A stretch of 64,000 nt of DNA, from the NCBI RefSeq assembly GCF_900103505.1, contig NZ_FNIA01000016.1:1-64000 (forward strand). Direction: 5' to 3'. Position 1 is the first letter of the stretch. Every line of letters begins with the position of its first letter. Both the position numbers and the translations under genes were made by a program. The notes under the pieces were generated by a model, which saw only the letters and a program-made list of their open reading frames with translations, had not been told where the DNA came from and did no database searches. Below are positions 24,359-33,493 of this stretch, piece after piece. The stretch comes from Haloarchaeobius iranensis. Its GTDB lineage: Archaea; Halobacteriota; Halobacteria; Halobacteriales; Natrialbaceae.

Positions 24359-25537
24359 TCAGAACGACAGTCGCTCGGCCCGCTCGACGGCCGCCCGGGC
24401 TCGCTCGCGAAGGTCGGCGGGCTCCTCGCGGGCGATTGTCTCGGCCGACCCGTGTGTCTCGGGCTGGTCGGGGACGACACGGTTACAGCCCGCCGGCACG
24501 GTCGAGTCGACGAACGTGTCGATGGCGCGGGCCTGCGAGACGATGTCGTGTTTGTCCCACGAGAACAGCGGTCGGTGGACCGGCAAGTCGATGGCCTGCG
24601 AGGTGACGGCCATGTTCCGGGCCGTCTGACTCGACTTCTGGCCGAGCGCCTCGCCCGTGACGACGCCGACCGCACCCGTCTCCTCGGCGACGGCCTCGCC
24701 CGCCATGAGCAGGAACCGGCGGAACGCGAGCATCCGGCCGGTCTCCATCGTGTCGACGAGGTCGGCGACGACATCGCCGGCCGGGACCCGCCAGAGGTCG
24801 AACGACTCGTCCGGGACCCTGGCGGAGAGCGTCCGGACGGTCTCGACGGCGCGAGCCTCGTGGTCCGCCCCGCCGTACTCGCCGAGGTCGACGTAGACCG
24901 GCACGACGGGGCTCCCCCGACGCATCGCCTCGTACGCCGCGACGGGCGAGTCGATGCCGCCGCTGACGAGCGCGACGAGTGGCTCCTGCGTGCCGTAGGG
25001 CAGCCCACCGGGGCCGTCGTACCGGTCGCAGAAGACGAACGCCTCGTCCTCGCGGAGGTCGACCTCGAAGACGACGTCGGGGTCGTCGAGGTCGACCGCG
25101 GGGTCGAACTCGCCCTCGACGGCCTCCCAGATGGCCTGTCCACCCGAGCGCTCGAGGTCCTCGCTGGTGTAGGGCAACGTCTTGTCCGCCCGGTTGACGC
25201 TGACCGCGAACGTCCCGTCGTCGTAGACGGCGCGGCCAGCCGCCGCGAGGGCGTCCTCGACGGCGTCACGGTCCGACGGCACCGTCACCGCGGGACTCGT
25301 CGAGACGACACCGAATGCACGGGCGGTGGTCTCCGCGGCCCGCCCGGCTTCGCCACCCACGTCCCGCACGATCGGTCGGGACCAGTGCCGGTCCACCTCG
25401 GCCGCGATGCCGTCGGCCGCGAGCAGCGACTCGACGTGGTCCAGCAGCCGGTGCTCCATGCGCCGCTTGACCCGGGTGCTCTTGACGTTCAGGTCGCCGT
25501 GTCTGACGAGGACGGCGTCGGCACCGGGCGGTTGCAT
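24359..25537 (-). CDS. thiI: tRNA 4-thiouridine(8) synthase ThiI, without rhodanese domain
   Basis: A 392-residue protein with N-terminal ferredoxin-like and THUMP domains (RHGDLNVKSTRVKRRM, FAVSVNRADKTLPYTSEDLER) followed by a PP-loop ATPase with VALVSGGIDSPVAAY (residues 190-201). Conserved FSWDKHDIV follows. It adenylates U8 in tRNA and supplies sulfur for s4U; it is also linked to thiamin. Bacterial ThiI has a C-terminal rhodanese domain; this one, like most archaeal forms, ends at residue 392 without it. ATG at 25537. Confidence 0.9.
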   Translation of the reverse strand: MQPPGADAVLVRHGDLNVKSTRVKRRMEHRLLDHVESLLAADGIAAEVDRHWSRPIVRDVGGEAGRAAETTARAFGVVSTSPAVTVPSDRDAVEDALAAAGRAVYDDGTFAVSVNRADKTLPYTSEDLERSGGQAIWEAVEGEFDPAVDLDDPDVVFEVDLREDEAFVFCDRYDGPGGLPYGTQEPLVALVSGGIDSPVAAYEAMRRGSPVVPVYVDLGEYGGADHEARAVETVRTLSARVPDESFDLWRVPAGDVVADLVDTMETGRMLAFRRFLLMAGEAVAEETGAVGVVTGEALGQKSSQTARNMAVTSQAIDLPVHRPLFSWDKHDIVSQARAIDTFVDSTVPAGCNRVVPDQPETHGSAETIAREEPADLRERARAAVERAERLSF

Positions 25538-25603
25538 GGTCGGCGATAGCCAGTCGACGTATAAACCGCCGTCGGAGCGCGACGGCCGGGACAGCGCCCG
25601 GAT

Positions 25604-26824
25604 TCAGAAGGTCGTCAGCTCGCCGTCGATGACGCGACGGGTGATCTCGGTCACGTCGGCCAGCTCGCGGTCGACGATGGCGGACACGTCGTCCTCGATG
25701 TCGGCGACGTCGACGCCGTCGGCGGTGACGACGTGTGCGTCGGCGACGTGGGGTTCGTCGATGGGACGGCCGATCTGGGAGAGCAGGCGGATGCGCAGGT
25801 CGCGGATACCGTCAACCTCGCTCACGACGGACTCGGCGATCTCCGTCGACAGCAGGTTGTAGATCTTCCCGATGTGGTTGACGGGGTTCTTGCCGGAGGT
25901 CGCCTCCATCGACATCGACCGGTTGGGCGTGATGAGGCCGTTCGCGCGGTTGCCGCGGCCGACCGAGCCGTCGTCACCCTGCTCGGCGGACGTGCCGGTC
26001 GTGGTGAGGTAGATGGCACCCTCGTCGTAGTCGTCGGCCGTGTTGACGTGGACGTCGACGGTCCGGTCGGTTATCCCGTTGGCGACGTCGGTGACGAACT
26101 CGCGGACGCCCTCGACCTCGTCGATGTAGTCCGCCATCCCCTCGACGTAGCTGTCGACGATGGCGACGGCGACCGTGATATCGACGTGGTCACCCTCGCG
26201 CTTGCCCATGATCTTGATGTCCTGGCCGACAGCCGGGTTGTCCGCGGCGTACGGGCCGTTGAGCCGCCGTTCGGCCTCGAGGACGATGCGCTCGGTCTCG
26301 GTCAACGGCGCGTGGCCGACGCCGAAGGACGTGTCGTTGGCCATCGGGACCGTCGCACCCTCCTCCGAGAAGACCTCCTGCAGGTCGCCCGACCCTTCGC
26401 CGAGCTTCACGTCGACGACGATGTCGGTGCCGAACTCCAGTTCGGGGAAGTACTCGCCGAGGTAGTCGCGGGCGGCACGCAGCGCGACCGTCTCGGTCGG
26501 GATGTTGTACTCGGTGCCGTCCTCGTCGACGTAGTGCTTCGTGGCCCGGCCGACGATGAGGAGATAGATCGGCTCGATGACCTCGCCGCCGCCGAAGGCA
26601 GGGGCCGCAGAACCGGCGACGAGCTGGGTCTCGTCGGTGTTGTAGTGGAGGACCTTGCCCACGCGGTCGAGGTAGGTGCGGGCGAGCGCCTGCGAGACGC
26701 TCTCGGCGATACCGTCGCAGATGGAGTCGGGGTGTCCGAGCCCCTTTCGCTCCACGATCTCGACCTCCTGGTCCTCGACCGCGTACCGGTCGATGGGTTC
26801 GACGCGAATATTGCGCTCTGTCAT
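25604..26824 (-). CDS. mat: Methionine adenosyltransferase, archaeal type
   Basis: A 406-residue archaeal-type MAT. It makes S-adenosylmethionine from methionine and [17 protein letters not shown] near the start, [38 protein letters not shown]-like [12 protein letters not shown], and [32 protein letters not shown] are typical. It differs from bacterial MetK. ATG at 26824 with a TATA-like TTATAGAA about 27 bases upstream. Single gene. Confidence 0.95.
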   Translation of the reverse strand: MTERNIRVEPIDRYAVEDQEVEIVERKGLGHPDSICDGIAESVSQALARTYLDRVGKVLHYNTDETQLVAGSAAPAFGGGEVIEPIYLLIVGRATKHYVDEDGTEYNIPTETVALRAARDYLGEYFPELEFGTDIVVDVKLGEGSGDLQEVFSEEGATVPMANDTSFGVGHAPLTETERIVLEAERRLNGPYAADNPAVGQDIKIMGKREGDHVDITVAVAIVDSYVEGMADYIDEVEGVREFVTDVANGITDRTVDVHVNTADDYDEGAIYLTTTGTSAEQGDDGSVGRGNRANGLITPNRSMSMEATSGKNPVNHIGKIYNLLSTEIAESVVSEVDGIRDLRIRLLSQIGRPIDEPHVADAHVVTADGVDVADIEDDVSAIVDRELADVTEITRRVIDGELTTF

Positions 26825-26904
26825 TGTTCCGAGTTGAACAGGCCCGGTTCTATAACTTGCGAAACGAATCACCGCCGGAGAAATGCGCTGCAGTAATTCC
26901 CTCG

Positions 26905-27483
26905 TCAGGAGTCGAGCAACAGCCCGAGGTACGAGGTCCGGATACCGTCGGCGGAATCGAGGCCGAGAGACTCCAGGACCGCGACCGCCCCGTCACGTGC
27001 GTCCTCGATGTCGTCGCTCTCGACTTCGGTCTCAACCTCGACGAACTCGCCGAGCCCGGCGACCTCGTCGAGCGTGACGGTGTAGCCCGAGAGCGCGAAC
27101 CGACGACGGCGCTTCCGGACCGTCGCCGCCGGCTCGAACCCCAGTCCGTCGAGGAGACCCTCCATCGCGTCACGGTCGGCGACGGCGGTCTCGAACTCCT
27201 CGCGGGTCTTCGAGCGGTCGTCCACGAGCGGCCCCTTGTACGTCACCATCGTCGTGCCTTCGCCGGCGGGCCAGTCGAAGCCGGCGTCGTCGCCCTCGAC
27301 CTCGTCCAGCGGCACCTCCTGTCTGATGCGCAGCGCCTCGTCCGTCGCCGCGAAGTCCCGGTGCGGTGCGTCGTAGTACACGTCGGTCTGGCCGACGGCG
27401 TCGACCGGTTCGGCGTCCTGCTCGTCGAGACGCCGCCGCACTGCGTCGTGACCGGCGCGGACCTTCAGTTCGACCTCGTACAT
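26905..27483 (-). CDS. CYTH domain protein (class IV adenylate cyclase-like)
   Basis: A 192-residue CYTH protein: MYEVELKV gives the E-x-E-x-K motif at residues 3-7, followed by YYDAPHRDFAATDEALRIRQE, VTYKGP, TREEFETAV, RKRRRRFALSGYTVTLDEVAGLGEFVEVETEV and the C-terminal TSYLGLLL. Fold and acidic tunnel residues match CyaB/thiamin triphosphatase-like proteins; the true substrate (ATP, thiamin triphosphate, tripolyphosphate) is not decided by sequence. ATG at 27483; divergent from the FKBP gene. Confidence 0.88.
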   Translation of the reverse strand: MYEVELKVRAGHDAVRRRLDEQDAEPVDAVGQTDVYYDAPHRDFAATDEALRIRQEVPLDEVEGDDAGFDWPAGEGTTMVTYKGPLVDDRSKTREEFETAVADRDAMEGLLDGLGFEPAATVRKRRRRFALSGYTVTLDEVAGLGEFVEVETEVESDDIEDARDGAVAVLESLGLDSADGIRTSYLGLLLDS

Positions 27484-27588
27484 GTCCGGCACCTCGCTCA
27501 CGAGGGACAAAAGCCCTCCCGACTCCACACCAGCGACTCGCGGGTCCAAAACGTGGTTCTTAAATGCCGCGTGGGAGACGTTCATTGT

Positions 27589-28575
27589 ATGACCGATGAC
27601 CAAGAGGCCGAGATGGCCGACAACGAGGAGACCGAGGAGACACCGGACGTCGAGGACGAGGCCGAGACGACCGAAGAGGAAGTGACCGGACTGCAGGACG
27701 GCGACTTCGTCGAGCTCGACTACACCGCCCGAACCGTCGAGAGCGAGCGCCTCGTCGACACGACCGACCCCGAGGTCGCCGAGGAAGAGGGCATCGAGGA
27801 GGAGGACCGCGAGTTCGAACCGCGCGTCATCGTCCTCGGCGAGGGCCACATGTTCGACCAGGTCGAGGAGGAGCTCCGGGGCAAGGAGGTCGGCGACGCC
27901 GGCAGCGTCGTCATCCCCGCGGTCGACGCCTTCGGCGAGTACGACGACGAGCAGGTCCGCACGGTCAGCGTCGAGAAGCTCCCCGAGGACTCCCGACGCC
28001 CCGGCTCGCAGGTCCAGGTCGACGGCGAGCAGGGCTTCGTCAACGCCGTCATCGGCGGCCGCGCCCGCGTCGACTTCAACCACCCGCTCGCGGGTGACGA
28101 CATCGAGTACGACTACGAGGTCGCCGGCGTCGTCGAGGACCGCGTCGAGAAGGCACAGGGCCTGATGGAGATGATGTTCGACGCCGAACTCGACATGTGG
28201 TTCGAGACGGACGAGGTCGAGGAGGAGGTCCAGGTCGAGTCCGACGACGAGGACGAGGACGCCGAGCCCGAGTTCGAGACCCAGACCGTCGAGAAGGAGA
28301 CGCTGTACATCGAGTCCACGCCGCAGCTGCAGATGAACCAGCAGTGGATGATGGGCAAGCAGCAGGTCGCCCAGCAGCTCATGCAGCACCTCGACATCGA
28401 CCGCGTCATCGCCCAGGAGACCATCTCCGGCGGCATGGGCGGCATGATGGGTGGCATGGGCGGCATGATGGGCGGTATGGGCGGCGGTGGCGGTGCCGAC
28501 GCGGCCGACATCGAGGAGGCGCTCGAGGAGGCCGACATCGACGCCGACGACATCGAAGCCGACCTCGACGAGTAA
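27589..28575 (+). CDS. slyD: FKBP-type peptidyl-prolyl isomerase (SlyD-like) with GGM tail
   Basis: A 328-residue protein, about twice the length of typical SlyD. After a 35-residue acidic start comes an FKBP domain (GDFVELDYTARTVES, VIVLGEGHMFDQVEEEL, VVIPAVDAFGEYDDE) with an insert-in-flap chaperone domain (FVNAVIGGRARVDFNHPLAGDD). A C-terminal alpha/beta region leads to a tail rich in Met and Gly (GGMGGMMGGMGGMMGGMGGGGG) and a final acidic helix (EEALEEADIDADDIEADLDE). It isomerises prolyl bonds and may chaperone folding; the GGM tail is like that of chaperonins. Confidence 0.88.
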   Translation: MTDDQEAEMADNEETEETPDVEDEAETTEEEVTGLQDGDFVELDYTARTVESERLVDTTDPEVAEEEGIEEEDREFEPRVIVLGEGHMFDQVEEELRGKEVGDAGSVVIPAVDAFGEYDDEQVRTVSVEKLPEDSRRPGSQVQVDGEQGFVNAVIGGRARVDFNHPLAGDDIEYDYEVAGVVEDRVEKAQGLMEMMFDAELDMWFETDEVEEEVQVESDDEDEDAEPEFETQTVEKETLYIESTPQLQMNQQWMMGKQQVAQQLMQHLDIDRVIAQETISGGMGGMMGGMGGMMGGMGGGGGADAADIEEALEEADIDADDIEADLDE

Positions 28576-28627
28576 GTCGCGACCGCGAGACTGAACCACT
28601 TTTGCGGTGCCGGTTCTCCGCCGACGC

Positions 28628-28924
28628 ATGGACAACAGCGACGCGCTGGTCGCGCTGCTTGCCCTGGCGGAGGACCGCGATGTCGACGCGGGCTCGGCGC
28701 TCGAAATGTCGCGCGCGAAGTACGAGGAGAGAATCGCGGAGACGGGCGACGCCGGCGCCGGAGGGTGGCGGAGCTACCGGGTGTACCAGTCCTTCAGCGT
28801 GTCGAACACCAGTTTCGCGTCGCCCACCCGGAGCATCTTCGCCAGCTCGAGCTTGTTGCCCTGGTTCGCCTCGGTGAGGTCGTCGGCCGACATCCGGGAG
28901 AGGTCGTCCATCAGGTCGTCGTAG
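28628..28924 (+). CDS. Possible small ORF overlapping the lipid-reductase 3' end
   Basis: A 98-residue frame. The first 50 residues (MDNSDALVALLALAEDRDVDAGSALEMSRAKYEERIAETG) look like a real helical haloarchaeal protein; the rest is antisense to the last 150 bases of the reductase gene and reads as Ser-rich shadow. Either the gene really overlaps the opposite gene, or its original stop has been lost. ATG at 28628 has an upstream TATA-like CACTTTTGC about 30 bases before. Confidence 0.35.
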   Translation: MDNSDALVALLALAEDRDVDAGSALEMSRAKYEERIAETGDAGAGGWRSYRVYQSFSVSNTSFASPTRSIFASSSLLPWFASVRSSADIRERSSIRSS

Positions 28925-30006
28925 CGCTCGTTGGAGGCCCGGTAGAGCAGTTCGGTCATGAACAGCCGGGTCTTGACCTTCGGCGCGACGCGCTCGTGCC
29001 AGAGCTGGTCGTAGATGGCCATCTCCGAGGCGCTGGTGTCGCGGCCGCTGTGGGTCAGCACGCGGTCCGCGACCGCCGCGGCCGCCCGGCCAGAGCGCAT
29101 GCACTTGTCGATGCCCTCGCCCCAGAGCGGGTCGACCGTCGGGACGGTGTCGCCGATGGCCATGAAGCTGTCCGTGCTCATCTGACCGGGGAGCTGGATG
29201 TGCGCGGAGCCCCGATGCTGCTCGCCCTCGATGCGGGTCGCGTCCTGGAGGCGTGGGTCCTTCTCCTCCCAGTACGACAGGTAGTCGTCGATGCTGAAGC
29301 CGTCCTTCGCGTTCTCGTGGTGTGCCTCGCTCTGGATGTAGCAGACGCCGACCTTCGCGGTGTCGCCGCCGGTGTGGAAGATCCACGAGTAGCCACCGGG
29401 CGCGAGGTCGTGGTCGAGCCGGAGCATCATCGCGTCGGTGAGGTCGGCGTAGCCACCCGCGTCGATGTCGACGCCCTCCATCTCGAACTCGATGCCGATT
29501 GCCTGCCGCTCGCGCTTGAGTTCCACGACGTCGAGCGCCTTCGCGAGTGGCGCGCTCGGGCCCGTGGCGTCGATGATGACCTCGCCGTACACCTCCTCGT
29601 CACCGTTGTAGCGGACGCCCACCGGCTCGCCGCCCTCGACGATGGGCTTCGAGACGCGGGCGTCGAAGATGTACTCCGCCCCGTCGTCGCGCGAGTCCTC
29701 GACCAGCCAGCGCTTGTAGTCGGCGAACTCGAGGACCGCCCCGGGCTGATGCCGCGCGTAGTAGTGGTTCGGCGACTCCAGCACCACCTCGTCGGTGAAG
29801 TTCATCACGACCTCGTCCGGGATGTTGAAGTCGGACATCGTCGACGGGAACGTCCCCGCGGTCGACTTGTTGCTCCGGCTCGGGAACTCCTCCTCTCCCT
29901 CCGTTTCGAGTACGACAACGTCGTACCCCCGTGCGGCGAGGTCCCGTGCGGCCTGCCCACCAGCAGGGCCGGCACCGGCGATGACCGCGTCGTATGTTTC
30001 AGTCAT
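28774..30006 (-). CDS. Digeranylgeranylglycerophospholipid reductase (geranylgeranyl reductase family)
   Basis: A 410-residue FAD-dependent reductase. It saturates the isoprenoid chains of archaeal membrane lipids. DAVIAGAGPAGGQAARDLA binds FAD, and the conserved PGGYSWIFHTGGDTAKVGV (family P-x2-Y-x-W-x-F motif) and MAIGDTVPTVDPLWGEGIDKCM (second FAD/GD segment) are present. Length is normal. The gene is alone with a promoter in the AT-rich stretch after 30006. Confidence 0.9.
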   Translation of the reverse strand: MTETYDAVIAGAGPAGGQAARDLAARGYDVVVLETEGEEEFPSRSNKSTAGTFPSTMSDFNIPDEVVMNFTDEVVLESPNHYYARHQPGAVLEFADYKRWLVEDSRDDGAEYIFDARVSKPIVEGGEPVGVRYNGDEEVYGEVIIDATGPSAPLAKALDVVELKRERQAIGIEFEMEGVDIDAGGYADLTDAMMLRLDHDLAPGGYSWIFHTGGDTAKVGVCYIQSEAHHENAKDGFSIDDYLSYWEEKDPRLQDATRIEGEQHRGSAHIQLPGQMSTDSFMAIGDTVPTVDPLWGEGIDKCMRSGRAAAAVADRVLTHSGRDTSASEMAIYDQLWHERVAPKVKTRLFMTELLYRASNERYDDLMDDLSRMSADDLTEANQGNKLELAKMLRVGDAKLVFDTLKDWYTR

Positions 30007-30129
30007 TGTAGAGTAGACAGCGTCGCAGTGTTCGGTGAACGCCGTTACCCCTACATTCGAATCCGGAGTGTAATTCTTTCTGATTCGTGTCCGTCCCGAT
30101 GAACAGTTCGAGGGGCGGAGAAGAGCACC

Positions 30130-30756
30130 CTACGCGATGTCGCGGCTGGTGTCGATGGCGACCTCGTCCGCGAGCTCCAGTTTGACCGTCTCGACGAGTG
30201 CGGTCCCGCCGCGGAACTTCGGCACGGAGAGCCGGTTCTCGAGCTCCGCGCCGCGGACCTGTGTCTCCAGCGCGAACACCACGTCGGCCATGTGCTTCGT
30301 CGTGTCCCGGTTCGTGGGGATGTGGTGGCCGTCGAGACAGTGCATGAACGCGATGGAGCCGGTGTTGACCATGTGCGTCTGCAGCTCGGTCATGAAGCTC
30401 CGGTAGCGGTTCCGGTCCCCCCGCTCCAGCACGTCCGCGGTATCGATGACGAGGTTCGCACCCTCGGGGAGCGCGCGGATGAGCCGGTTGGCCTGGTCGA
30501 GCGGCTCGGAGCCCGAGATGTCACGCACCGTGGGTGAACCCACCGGCGCGTTGGTGTTCTCGATGGCGTCGCGGACGGCCTGGTCGGACCGCTCGGTAGT
30601 GAGGTAGAGCGTCCCGCGTGCGGCGGTCAGTTCGTAGAGCAGTAGCTCGGACTGGCTTGCCGGAGACGCGGTGAACGCGACGATAGACCCCGGGGGGAGT
30701 CCACCGTTCAGCTTCCGGTCCAGAACGTCGATTCCCGTCTCTAACCGACCGGCCAT
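30130..30756 (-). CDS. RAD55-type RecA-fold protein with degenerate Walker A
   Basis: A 208-residue RecA-superfamily protein of the RAD55/KaiC type: GIDVLDRKLNGGLPPGSIVAFTA, DTADVLERGDRNRYRSFMTELQTHMVNTGSIAFMHC (Walker B with the Asp), and RLSVPKFRGG. The P-loop is degenerate (FTASPASQSE where GxxxxGKT/S is expected), so ATP binding is doubtful. Similar degenerate forms are common in haloarchaea. It starts 26 bases after a MinD-like gene ends, in the same direction; co-transcription is likely. Confidence 0.85.
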   Translation of the reverse strand: MAGRLETGIDVLDRKLNGGLPPGSIVAFTASPASQSELLLYELTAARGTLYLTTERSDQAVRDAIENTNAPVGSPTVRDISGSEPLDQANRLIRALPEGANLVIDTADVLERGDRNRYRSFMTELQTHMVNTGSIAFMHCLDGHHIPTNRDTTKHMADVVFALETQVRGAELENRLSVPKFRGGTALVETVKLELADEVAIDTSRDIA

Positions 30757-30782
30757 GTACGTACCTCGTTAGCCGGCCGCTC

Positions 30783-31406
30783 CTAAATAACTGTTTGCCT
30801 CCGGAGACGTCCCGCGACGCCGTCGTAGGCGCGCCAGACGGCCGGGTCAGAGAGCGGGTCGGTCGCGGCCGGGACCGTCCCGAGCACCGGCGTTTCCAGG
30901 AGTCGTTCGACGCCCTCGGGGCGCTCGCGGGTGCCGACGAGGACGACCCCGGCGACGGCCACGCCGAGTTGCCGCGCGATGGCGGCGGTCTTGGCGGCGT
31001 CACGGAGCGCCTGCGGCGTTCCGTCCGCCACGAGGAGCACGTGGTCGACCACGCGGAGCGGGGCGACTGCGTCCGGCCCTGCACCGGCGGGCGTGTCGAC
31101 GAAGGTGGGTCGGTCCCGCAGGCGGGCGAGCGCCGACGAGACACTGGCACCGTCGGTCACACGGGGGGCCGCGACGACTCGCACGCCGGGGATCGTCGCG
31201 ACGGACTGTTCGGGGACGCCGTCGCCGTCGAGCACCGCGTCGAGCGACGGCTCCCGGTCGCAGCCGGCGAGCGCGTGGAGGTCCGGCATCTCGCTATCGG
31301 TGTCCACCGCCCGGACCGGGCGGCCGTCGCGAGCGAGTGCCCCCGCCAGCCCGAGCGTCGTCGTCGTCTTCCCTACGCCACCCTTGCCGCCGGCGACTGC
31401 GAGCAT
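30783..31406 (-). CDS. MinD/ParA-family P-loop ATPase
   Basis: A 207-residue deviant Walker A ATPase: MLAVAGGKGGVGKTTTTLGLAGAL carries the KGGxGKT motif, followed by AVDTDSEMPDLHAL, TFVDTPAGAGPDAVAPL and HVLLVADGTPQALRDA. Shorter than typical MinD (about 250-270), so the C-terminal amphipathic membrane helix may be absent. Start ATG 31406. It precedes the RAD55-like gene. A partitioning or spatial-regulation role is inferred, as for other MinD homologues. Confidence 0.85.
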   Translation of the reverse strand: MLAVAGGKGGVGKTTTTLGLAGALARDGRPVRAVDTDSEMPDLHALAGCDREPSLDAVLDGDGVPEQSVATIPGVRVVAAPRVTDGASVSSALARLRDRPTFVDTPAGAGPDAVAPLRVVDHVLLVADGTPQALRDAAKTAAIARQLGVAVAGVVLVGTRERPEGVERLLETPVLGTVPAATDPLSDPAVWRAYDGVAGRLRRQTVI

Positions 31407-31482
31407 GACCACTCTGGTCCCGGCATCGCACTTGAACCACGGGACCGAAACCAGTTTGCCGCCGCCCGCCGTGGCTCCGGGC

Positions 31483-32163
31483 GTGTACGTCCACGTCAAC
31501 GCCGCGACGAGCGCGGACGGCAAGCTCGCCTCCCGCGACCGCAGTCAGCTCCGCATCAGCGGCCCCGAGGACTTCGACCGCGTCGACGCCATCCGGGCCG
31601 ACAGCGACGCCGTCGCTGTCGGGGTCGGCACCGTCCTCGCCGACGACCCGTCGCTGACGGTCACGGACGAGGAACGAGTCGCCGACCGCCGGGCCGACGG
31701 CGGGTCGCCGCAGCCGGCCCGCGTCGTCTTCGACTCCCGCGCACGGACACCGACCGACGCAGTGGTGCTCGACGACGCCGCGACGACCTACGTGCTCGTC
31801 GCCGAGGCAGCACCCGAACCGCGACGGGAGGCGCTCGCGGCCGCCGGCGCGGCGGTCCTCGTCGCCGGGACCGAGCGCGTGGCCCCCGCCACCGGGCTGG
31901 CCGCACTCGCGGACCGGGGCGTCGACCGGCTGATGGTGGAGGGCGGCGGCGAGCTCATCTTCTCCCTGTTCGAGGCGGGCCTGGTCGACGAACTCACCGT
32001 CTACGTCGGTGCGATGGTCGTCGGCGGCCGGGGGGCGCCGACCCTCGCCGACGGCGAAGGGTTCGTCGAGGCCTTCCCCGAGCTGTCGCTCGACGGCGTC
32101 GAACGCCTCGACGACGGCGTGCTGCTGCGGTGGACGGTCGAGGGGCAGCCCGACGGCGCGTAG
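31483..32163 (+). CDS. arfC: 2,5-diamino-6-ribosylamino-pyrimidinone phosphate reductase (riboflavin/F420 pathway)
   Basis: A 226-residue RibD_C/DHFR-fold reductase. VHVNAATSADGKLASRDRSQLRISGPEDF, RADSDAVAVGVGTVLADDPSLTV, and RLMVEGGGELIFSLFEAGLVDEL are archaeal ArfC motifs. It reduces the ribosylamino-pyrimidine phosphate using NADPH in riboflavin (and F420 deazaflavin) synthesis. Start is set at GTG 31483 by family N-termini (M-h-V-x-VNAA); an in-frame GTG at 31471 would add four residues. Divergent from the MinD gene. Confidence 0.85.
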   Translation: MYVHVNAATSADGKLASRDRSQLRISGPEDFDRVDAIRADSDAVAVGVGTVLADDPSLTVTDEERVADRRADGGSPQPARVVFDSRARTPTDAVVLDDAATTYVLVAEAAPEPRREALAAAGAAVLVAGTERVAPATGLAALADRGVDRLMVEGGGELIFSLFEAGLVDELTVYVGAMVVGGRGAPTLADGEGFVEAFPELSLDGVERLDDGVLLRWTVEGQPDGA

Positions 32164-32165
32164 CG

Positions 32166-33104
32166 TCAGTCCGCCGCGAACACCGCCTCGACGAACTCGT
32201 TCACCCGGGCCGTGTCGATGCCGCGGACGGCGTGGCGCTCGGGCGGAATCTCCGCCGGCAGCGAGAGCGAGCCGTCCGTGAACAGCCCCGGGACCGGCTC
32301 CGAGCCCCGGCCGGCGCGTTTCCGCTCGACGAGGAGCCGCGCCCGGTCGAGCACGTCGTCGCCGAGCCAGCCGGCCGCCTCACACTCGTCGAGGAACGAG
32401 GGGAAGTGCAGCGTCGGGAACTCGTGGGTGTCGCGGACGTACCTCGCGTACAGCGCGGCCCTGACGAGGTACGTCGTCCGGTCGACGGTCGGGTCCCACT
32501 CGCCCAGCTCGTAGGATTCGTCGGCTTTCGGGACGCGGGTGCGCCCGCCCGTCGCCGGCGCGGCCAACCCCTCGCCGTCGTCCGGGACGCAGACCCACTC
32601 GTCGTCGGCCTCGTCCACGACGACGAACGCCGGCTCGCCGTCCCGGAGGAGCCGCCGCTGGCAGTACTTCCGGAACTGGCGGTCGGCGAACGACCGGTAG
32701 TGGTGGTAGAGCCGTATCGGCTCGAACTCGTGTCCCACGTCGGCCCCCAGCGCGGCGAGTGGCTCGCAGGACCGGTACCGGAGCGGCGAGTGCAGGAACT
32801 CCAGCGTGGCCGGGTTCGAGTCGACCAGCAGCTCGGCGAACCGGCGGACGTTCCAGGCCGTCAGCTCCACGTCACCGCGTTCGTCGTGGACCGTCGGCAC
32901 GTACTCCGCTATCGTGGCGTAGCGCACGGGCGGCTGCCGGAACAGGACGGTCACGTCGTAGTCGCTGCCGGGGTGGTCGAGCCCCCAGGCGCGGCTCCCC
33001 ACGTCGCGGGCGGCGACGACCGTGCAGTCGTGGTCGGCCTCGAGCGCCGCGATGGCGTCGGCGAGGGCTGGCGGGGGGTCCCGGTTGCCGGTGGCTTCGG
33101 TCAC
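32166..33104 (-). CDS. Predicted nucleotidyltransferase (YcgL/COG3541-like)
   Basis: A 312-residue protein with a polymerase-beta-type nucleotidyltransferase core: VAARDVGSRAWGLDHPGSDYDVTVLF has the GS motif (36-37) and metal Asp48 and Asp50. The next segment (YVPTVHDERGDVELTAWNVRRFAELLV) and C-terminal HHYRSFADRQFRKY and a Tyr-rich region resemble COG3541. What it modifies is unknown. ATG at 33104; converges with arfC. Confidence 0.82.
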   Translation of the reverse strand: MTEATGNRDPPPALADAIAALEADHDCTVVAARDVGSRAWGLDHPGSDYDVTVLFRQPPVRYATIAEYVPTVHDERGDVELTAWNVRRFAELLVDSNPATLEFLHSPLRYRSCEPLAALGADVGHEFEPIRLYHHYRSFADRQFRKYCQRRLLRDGEPAFVVVDEADDEWVCVPDDGEGLAAPATGGRTRVPKADESYELGEWDPTVDRTTYLVRAALYARYVRDTHEFPTLHFPSFLDECEAAGWLGDDVLDRARLLVERKRAGRGSEPVPGLFTDGSLSLPAEIPPERHAVRGIDTARVNEFVEAVFAAD

Positions 33105-33167
33105 GACTGGTGGTGGTCGCGCCGGCGTAAAAAGCGTGTGTCGCGTGTGGTACGTCGCCGCAGGGGG

Positions 33168-33455
33168 TCAGTGCTGGTGGCCGGTCGCCTCGCCGAAGGT
33201 GACGCCGAAGCGCTCCTCGAAGAGCGCCATCGTCTCCGACTCGACGTCGTCTATCTCCGGGGCGTCACCCTCGCCGTGGTGTGCGAGGTGGTGCGCTCGG
33301 GAGGCGAACGAGAGCAGTGTGATGTCCGCGACGACCTCGGCGGGCGACTGGCCCTGCTCGGCGAGCATGTCGATGAGGTCTGCGGGTAGCTCGACCTCGT
33401 CCTCGTCGTCGTCGGATTCGATGGCGAACGTGATTGTCTCGACGTCGTCTGACAT
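33168..33455 (-). CDS. DUF7545-like haloarchaeal protein
   Basis: A 95-residue acidic protein: MSDDVETITFAIESDDDEDEVELPADLIDMLAEQG, then SPAEVVADITLLSFASRAHHLAHHG and ETMALFEERFGVTFGEATGHQH. It matches a small haloarchaeal family I recall as DUF7545. ATG at 33455; longer upstream reading is rejected. Function unknown. It lies between the nucleotidyltransferase and the sensor kinase, all leftward. Confidence 0.78.
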   Translation of the reverse strand: MSDDVETITFAIESDDDEDEVELPADLIDMLAEQGQSPAEVVADITLLSFASRAHHLAHHGEGDAPEIDDVESETMALFEERFGVTFGEATGHQH

Positions 33456-33493
33456 AGTTCCGGATTCGTTGGCAGGCATAAACCTCTGTGGGT

